A DNA stretch of 64,000 nucleotides, from assembly GCA_035764005.1 (NCBI GenBank), contig DASTZZ010000031.1, positions 1 to 64,000 of the forward strand. Reading direction: 5' to 3'. Below, piece after piece: positions 61,398-64,000 of the stretch (the first letter of the stretch is position 1; every line of letters begins with the position of its first letter). This DNA comes from Terriglobales bacterium. GTDB lineage: Bacteria; Acidobacteriota; Terriglobia; Terriglobales; Acidobacteriaceae. The notes beneath the pieces were generated by a model. It did no database searches, had not been told where the DNA came from, and saw nothing but the letters and a program-made list of their open reading frames with translations. Made by a program: the position numbers and the translations under genes.

Positions 61398-61799
61398 ATG
61401 CCGAGATCAGCGTCGGATCCCGAATTGAAACGCGAGTTTTCGAAACACATCAAGAACCTTCTTGGTCGTCAAAGTGCTCAGAAGATCGCGTCGATATTGG
61501 GCGTAAAACCGCAAATGATCTACAACTATCGTGATTCGAAGTGCGCTCCGTCCGCAGAAGTGATCCGCAGAGCAATGGAAGGGTTCCCTGGACTTTCGCT
61601 CAGCTATCGTGGCAAAACCCTGAGGCTACAAGATTTCTCAACCACCCCCAAGAGGCCATTGCCGCGCCGTGAGGACTTGCAGTATGAACTGTGGGACGCA
61701 ATCAGGACGTTGAGGCCTGACGCTATTCACATAGAGATCTTGAAGAAGGAAATCGCGTCAGTACAGCTCGGCGTCAAAATCTCCTTTGGAAATCGTTAG
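61398..61799 (+). CDS. HTH DNA-binding protein (probable autorepressor)
   Basis: The 133-residue protein starts MPRSASDPELKREFSKHIKN; the HTH lies about 18-50 (SAQKIASILGVKPQMIYNYR). The middle (SLSYRGKTLRLQDFSTTPKR) and C-terminal part (about 90-133, RREDLQYELWDAIRTLRP) look like an oligomerisation region; I do not recognise the family of that half. Three operator copies sit just before its ATG, leaving no room for a normal ribosome site, so the first operator steps may overlap the promoter. It probably represses itself and the divergent DUF5678-protease pair. Confidence 0.75.
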   Translation: MPRSASDPELKREFSKHIKNLLGRQSAQKIASILGVKPQMIYNYRDSKCAPSAEVIRRAMEGFPGLSLSYRGKTLRLQDFSTTPKRPLPRREDLQYELWDAIRTLRPDAIHIEILKKEIASVQLGVKISFGNR

Positions 61800-61819
61800 G
61801 AAGGCGTCCACGTCCTTCA

Positions 61820-62035
61820 CTAGGACGGCGATACGAAGTCGTACATGAGTCGCAGGAGCTCACGCGATAACTCCGCCTCGTCCAGCTCGGGGTGCCGGCT
61901 GCGTAGTCCAGCAAGCGCTACGTTCCGCATCGATTCGCTCATCTCAAGCGCCAAGCGAACGCGCTGTTCCGGAGTCATGCGGCGAAAGATTTCGTCTTGA
62001 ATCGCAGCCGCTTCGGGATTGGTGTCTTAGAGCAT
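61820..62035 (-). pseudogene. Small helical protein gene with stop at codon 3
   Basis: On the minus strand ATG CTC TAA at 62035-62027 is followed in frame by an open stretch (DTNPEAAAIQDEIFRRMTPE, then QRVRLALEMSESMRNVALAG and LRSRHPELDEAELSRELLRL) to TAG at 61822-61820. The amphipathic helices and the internal RRMTPEQRVRLALEMSES and RHPE motifs look like a conserved small protein that normally starts before DTNP. An internal ATG at 61978 could still make 52 residues. A C-to-T change (CAA to TAA) would explain the stop. Confidence 0.55.
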
Positions 62036-62187
62036 TGGTGGTTTTCCACTATAGCTCAGCGCAGAGTGCGCGACTAATTCCGCTTGGGTTTGTCCTCATC
62101 AACGTCTGCAAGAGAAACGACTCTCCAGTCAAACGGGAGCGAAACAGCGGACCCGTCGCCGATCAGACCGCCGCCGTCGTCGTAAGC

Positions 62188-62463
62188 TTAGCCGACGATT
62201 CCAAATCTTTCTTGAGCGCGTGCGCGGGCCTTGGCAGCTTCTTCTTCGCGGTTCCTGGCTGGCGCGGAGGTCTGGAGCGACTGGAGCAGTCGCTCCGCGC
62301 TGGCGGAAATTTCATCGATCGCTGCATAGAACGCGGCTTCGTTCGCGCGCGATGGCTTGTTGAATCCGGAGATCTTTCTCACGAACTGGAGCGATGCATC
62401 CCGGACTTCATCGGATGTGACCGGCGGGTCGAAGTTGAACAGGTTCTTTATATTTCGGCACAT
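62188..62463 (-). CDS. DUF2277 family protein
   Basis: The 91-residue protein begins MCRNIKNLFNFDPPVTSDEV and continues RDASLQFVRKISGFNKPSRA, NEAAFYAAIDEISASAERLL and EEEAAKARARAQERFG, the full DUF2277 consensus. These small helical proteins have no known function. The gene is leftward and short neighbours give no clue. Confidence 0.9.
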   Translation of the reverse strand: MCRNIKNLFNFDPPVTSDEVRDASLQFVRKISGFNKPSRANEAAFYAAIDEISASAERLLQSLQTSAPARNREEEAAKARARAQERFGIVG

Positions 62464-62661
62464 CTTGCAATTTTAATGCTCCGCACTGATGATCGGCGCT
62501 GCTGGTTCCACCCGAGACTCTTGAAAAGAGCACGCGGAATCGCCAAAGCAGTCGATTGCGCAGATTGCGGGAGCTCTGGAGTTGTGTCCGACGGTATGGA
62601 TTGCAAGCTAGATCGGCTTCCATTGCTTACCCCGCAGTAATTCTGTGCTGCGGAGCTTCAA

Positions 62662-62997
62662 TCACTTCCGGTTGAAGGGAATCAGCGAGTTCGTAGCGCC
62701 TTCTCTCGTTGCAGGCGATACCGGGCTACTTTCTGCCAGGCGCAAGAAACGAGGAGGTATATTCCAGCGATGTCCCTCGTCGGTGATAACAGTGACCGAC
62801 CTCTTGTTATAGCGCGTCAGTATTCCGAAAACAGGAGCTCTGCCCTCCGGTTCGAATGTGACGCGATCACCGATGCGAAACTCCAGCATGGCAGTGTGCG
62901 CGCGTACTTGGCTGATCAGCCTCAGGCGCTGGACGATGCGGTGATTCAAATCGACGAGTTCAGCTTCGGTTAGATGATCTATCTCTATGCGATTCAT
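62662..62997 (-). CDS. Conserved small protein with KOW-like segment
   Basis: The 111-residue protein begins MNRIEIDHLTEAELVDLNHR, a helical N-terminus, followed by a beta-rich segment LEFRIGDRVTFEPEGRAPVF and GILTRYNKRSVTVITDEGHR then WNIPPRFLRL. The GDRV...VTVI pattern resembles KOW/Tudor-like barrels. ATG 62997 is chosen because the family-like start follows. No function can be given. It lies upstream of a bidirectional terminator. Confidence 0.75.
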   Translation of the reverse strand: MNRIEIDHLTEAELVDLNHRIVQRLRLISQVRAHTAMLEFRIGDRVTFEPEGRAPVFGILTRYNKRSVTVITDEGHRWNIPPRFLRLAESSPVSPATREGATNSLIPFNRK

Positions 62998-63033
62998 GTT
63001 GCTCTCACACTTCTTTTTCACCCAGACATCATA

Positions 63034-63061
63034 AAAAAGGCCCGAATGAACGGGCCTTTTT
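63034..63061 (-). terminator. Rho-independent terminator of dnaN
   Basis: Perfect stem AAAAAGGCCCG/CGGGCCTTTTT with loop AATGAA, 17 bases past the dnaN stop on the minus strand, followed there by TTTTTTATG. It may also serve as a divider from the next gene. Confidence 0.85.
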
Positions 63062-63077
63062 CATTCCATTCTCACGC

Positions 63078-64000
63078 TCAAATCCGCATGGGCATGATGA
63101 TGTAACGATACTTGTACTCGTCGCCACTGCCCTCCGGACGTAATTGCCCGGCTGACTGCGAGTCTTTGAACTCCAGCCGCACTTCGCCGGAATTGGTGAC
63201 CTTCAGGAAGTCGAGCAGGTACTGCGAGTTGAATCCGACGATGAGCGGATCCGATTTGTAGCTGGTTTCGATCGTGTCTTCCGATTCGCCGGCATCAGTT
63301 GAGGATGACGAGAGTCGAAGTTCATCTTTATCGAGTTTTATGCGGATCGCGCCCGAGCGCTCGTCAGCGAATTGCGCTACGCGCTGGATGGCGCCGAGCA
63401 GATCGGCGCAGCTTACGACTACGGCTTTGTTGTTGTCGCGCGGGAGGACAGCTTCGTAGTTAGGGAATTGTCCGGTGAGCTGACGGGAGGTAAGCAACCG
63501 TCCGCCGATACGGAAGAAGAGCGTCGAATCGTCTTTCGCGAATTCAATGAACTCTTCATCGGTCTGATCGATCAGCGAGCGCAGCTCGTTCATTGCCTTG
63601 CGCGGGATGAGCGTCTTCATCTCACCGTTCACGCCGGGGAAGTCGGCCTTGGTTTCAATGTGAGCAAGACGATGCCCGTCGGTTGCGACCATCGCGATCG
63701 ACTCTGCCTTGATCACCATCAGCGCGCCATTGAGCGTGTAACGCGATTCTTCGTTCGAGATCGCGAAAACAGTCTTTGCGATCAGATTGCGCAGAACGGC
63801 AACCGGAAGTTTTGTTGCCGAGCCGGAAGGGAACGTCGGCAACGCGGGGAAATTCGCGCGCGCCATGCCGACCATTTTCGTATTCGATCGTCCCGCACGA
63901 ATCTGCACCCAGTGGTTTTCCATCTGCTTGATGGTGACCTGGCCCTCGGGCAACAGCTTCACGTAGTCGTACAGCTTGCGCGCTGGGATCGTGCATGAGC
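63078..64000 (-). CDS. dnaN: DNA polymerase III beta subunit (sliding clamp), 3' part
   Basis: The frame is open from the window edge to 63078. Signatures are TIPARKLYDYVKLLPEGQV, FPALPTFP, AISNEESRYTLNGALMVIKA, MVATDGHRLAHI, FPNYEAVLPRD and the C-terminal YIIMPMRI that binds the hydrophobic-pocket partners. The clamp encircles DNA and tethers polymerase III. About 305 residues are visible; the N-terminal domain lies beyond the window. dnaN is usually near the replication origin, so oriC may be close to the right of this window; that is an inference. Confidence 0.97.
   Translation of the reverse strand, partial: SCTIPARKLYDYVKLLPEGQVTIKQMENHWVQIRAGRSNTKMVGMARANFPALPTFPSGSATKLPVAVLRNLIAKTVFAISNEESRYTLNGALMVIKAESIAMVATDGHRLAHIETKADFPGVNGEMKTLIPRKAMNELRSLIDQTDEEFIEFAKDDSTLFFRIGGRLLTSRQLTGQFPNYEAVLPRDNNKAVVVSCADLLGAIQRVAQFADERSGAIRIKLDKDELRLSSSSTDAGESEDTIETSYKSDPLIVGFNSQYLLDFLKVTNSGEVRLEFKDSQSAGQLRPEGSGDEYKYRYIIMPMRI

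Overview
The window is chromosomal DNA, about 57% GC by eye, from a bacterium that is most probably an Acidobacteriota (Terriglobia-like) soil organism. The evidence is the combination of an 'acidobacterial' VWFA-type secreted protein, a PadR regulator overlapping an ADOP-type MacB/FtsX permease, LptD (so an outer membrane with LPS), an HpnB-type hopanoid-associated glycosyltransferase, secreted FG-GAP/UnbV and BNR-repeat proteins, and CE15 and GH3 polysaccharide enzymes. The species is an inference. All four tRNA genes encode CCA.

Layout. 0-0.5 kb: end of a HigBA-like toxin-antitoxin pair. 0.5-8.2 kb: tRNA-Glu and a leftward core block recO-glyQ-glyS, a 7Fe ferredoxin and an RDD membrane protein. 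8.2-15.7 kb: LptD, a VWFA-type protein, a very large secreted protein of unknown function, and a TrmO-like protein. 15.8-19.3 kb: an extracytoplasmic Asp/Arg heptad-repeat protein and a CE15 esterase set among large palindromic repeat elements. 19.4-27.8 kb: hpnB, then an accessory array of small unrelated genes (NTF2-like, VapBC, DUF695/RraB, a membrane protein, an interrupted gene, two cupins, a signal-peptidase-like protein, several hypothetical or immunity-like proteins). About eleven copies of one imperfectly palindromic repeat separate these genes. 27.9-33.1 kb: BNR propeller, HicAB, tRNA-Cys, tRNA-Gly and an acyl-CoA synthetase. 33.3-48.3 kb: a TPR/FG-GAP/UnbV protein, the leftward trpE-trpG-amidase-BON block, an N-acyl-D-amino-acid deacylase with a GntP permease, a Tat-exported amidase, and an S24-type repressor divergent from mutM. 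48.5-60.3 kb: ROK glucokinase, PadR-ADOP, a crotonase, two response regulators (one without its phospho-acceptor), PilZ, a GH3 beta-glucosidase and a histidine kinase. 60.5-64 kb: tRNA-Arg, a DUF5678/retropepsin pair, an HTH gene behind three phased operators, DUF2277, and the dnaN 3' part at the window edge.

The headline observation is the 20.5-27.8 kb array. It has one short gene (or a TA pair) per interval, both orientations, a 50-110 bp hairpin-forming repeat at almost every boundary, and start codons shortly after a conserved GTT-containing core. This is the architecture of an integron cassette array without its integrase (a CALIN). The core heptamers (for example GTTACGA) do not match the classical GTTRRRY, so a different cassette system is also possible. 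A second theme is the density of non-coding palindromic repeats: two families are present in two copies each (137/168 bp and 177/179 bp), with several single-copy elements. A third is a set of clear operator architectures: three 12-bp palindromes at 21-bp spacing before the HTH gene at 61.4 kb, a promoter plus palindrome before padR, and a palindrome between the S24 repressor and mutM.
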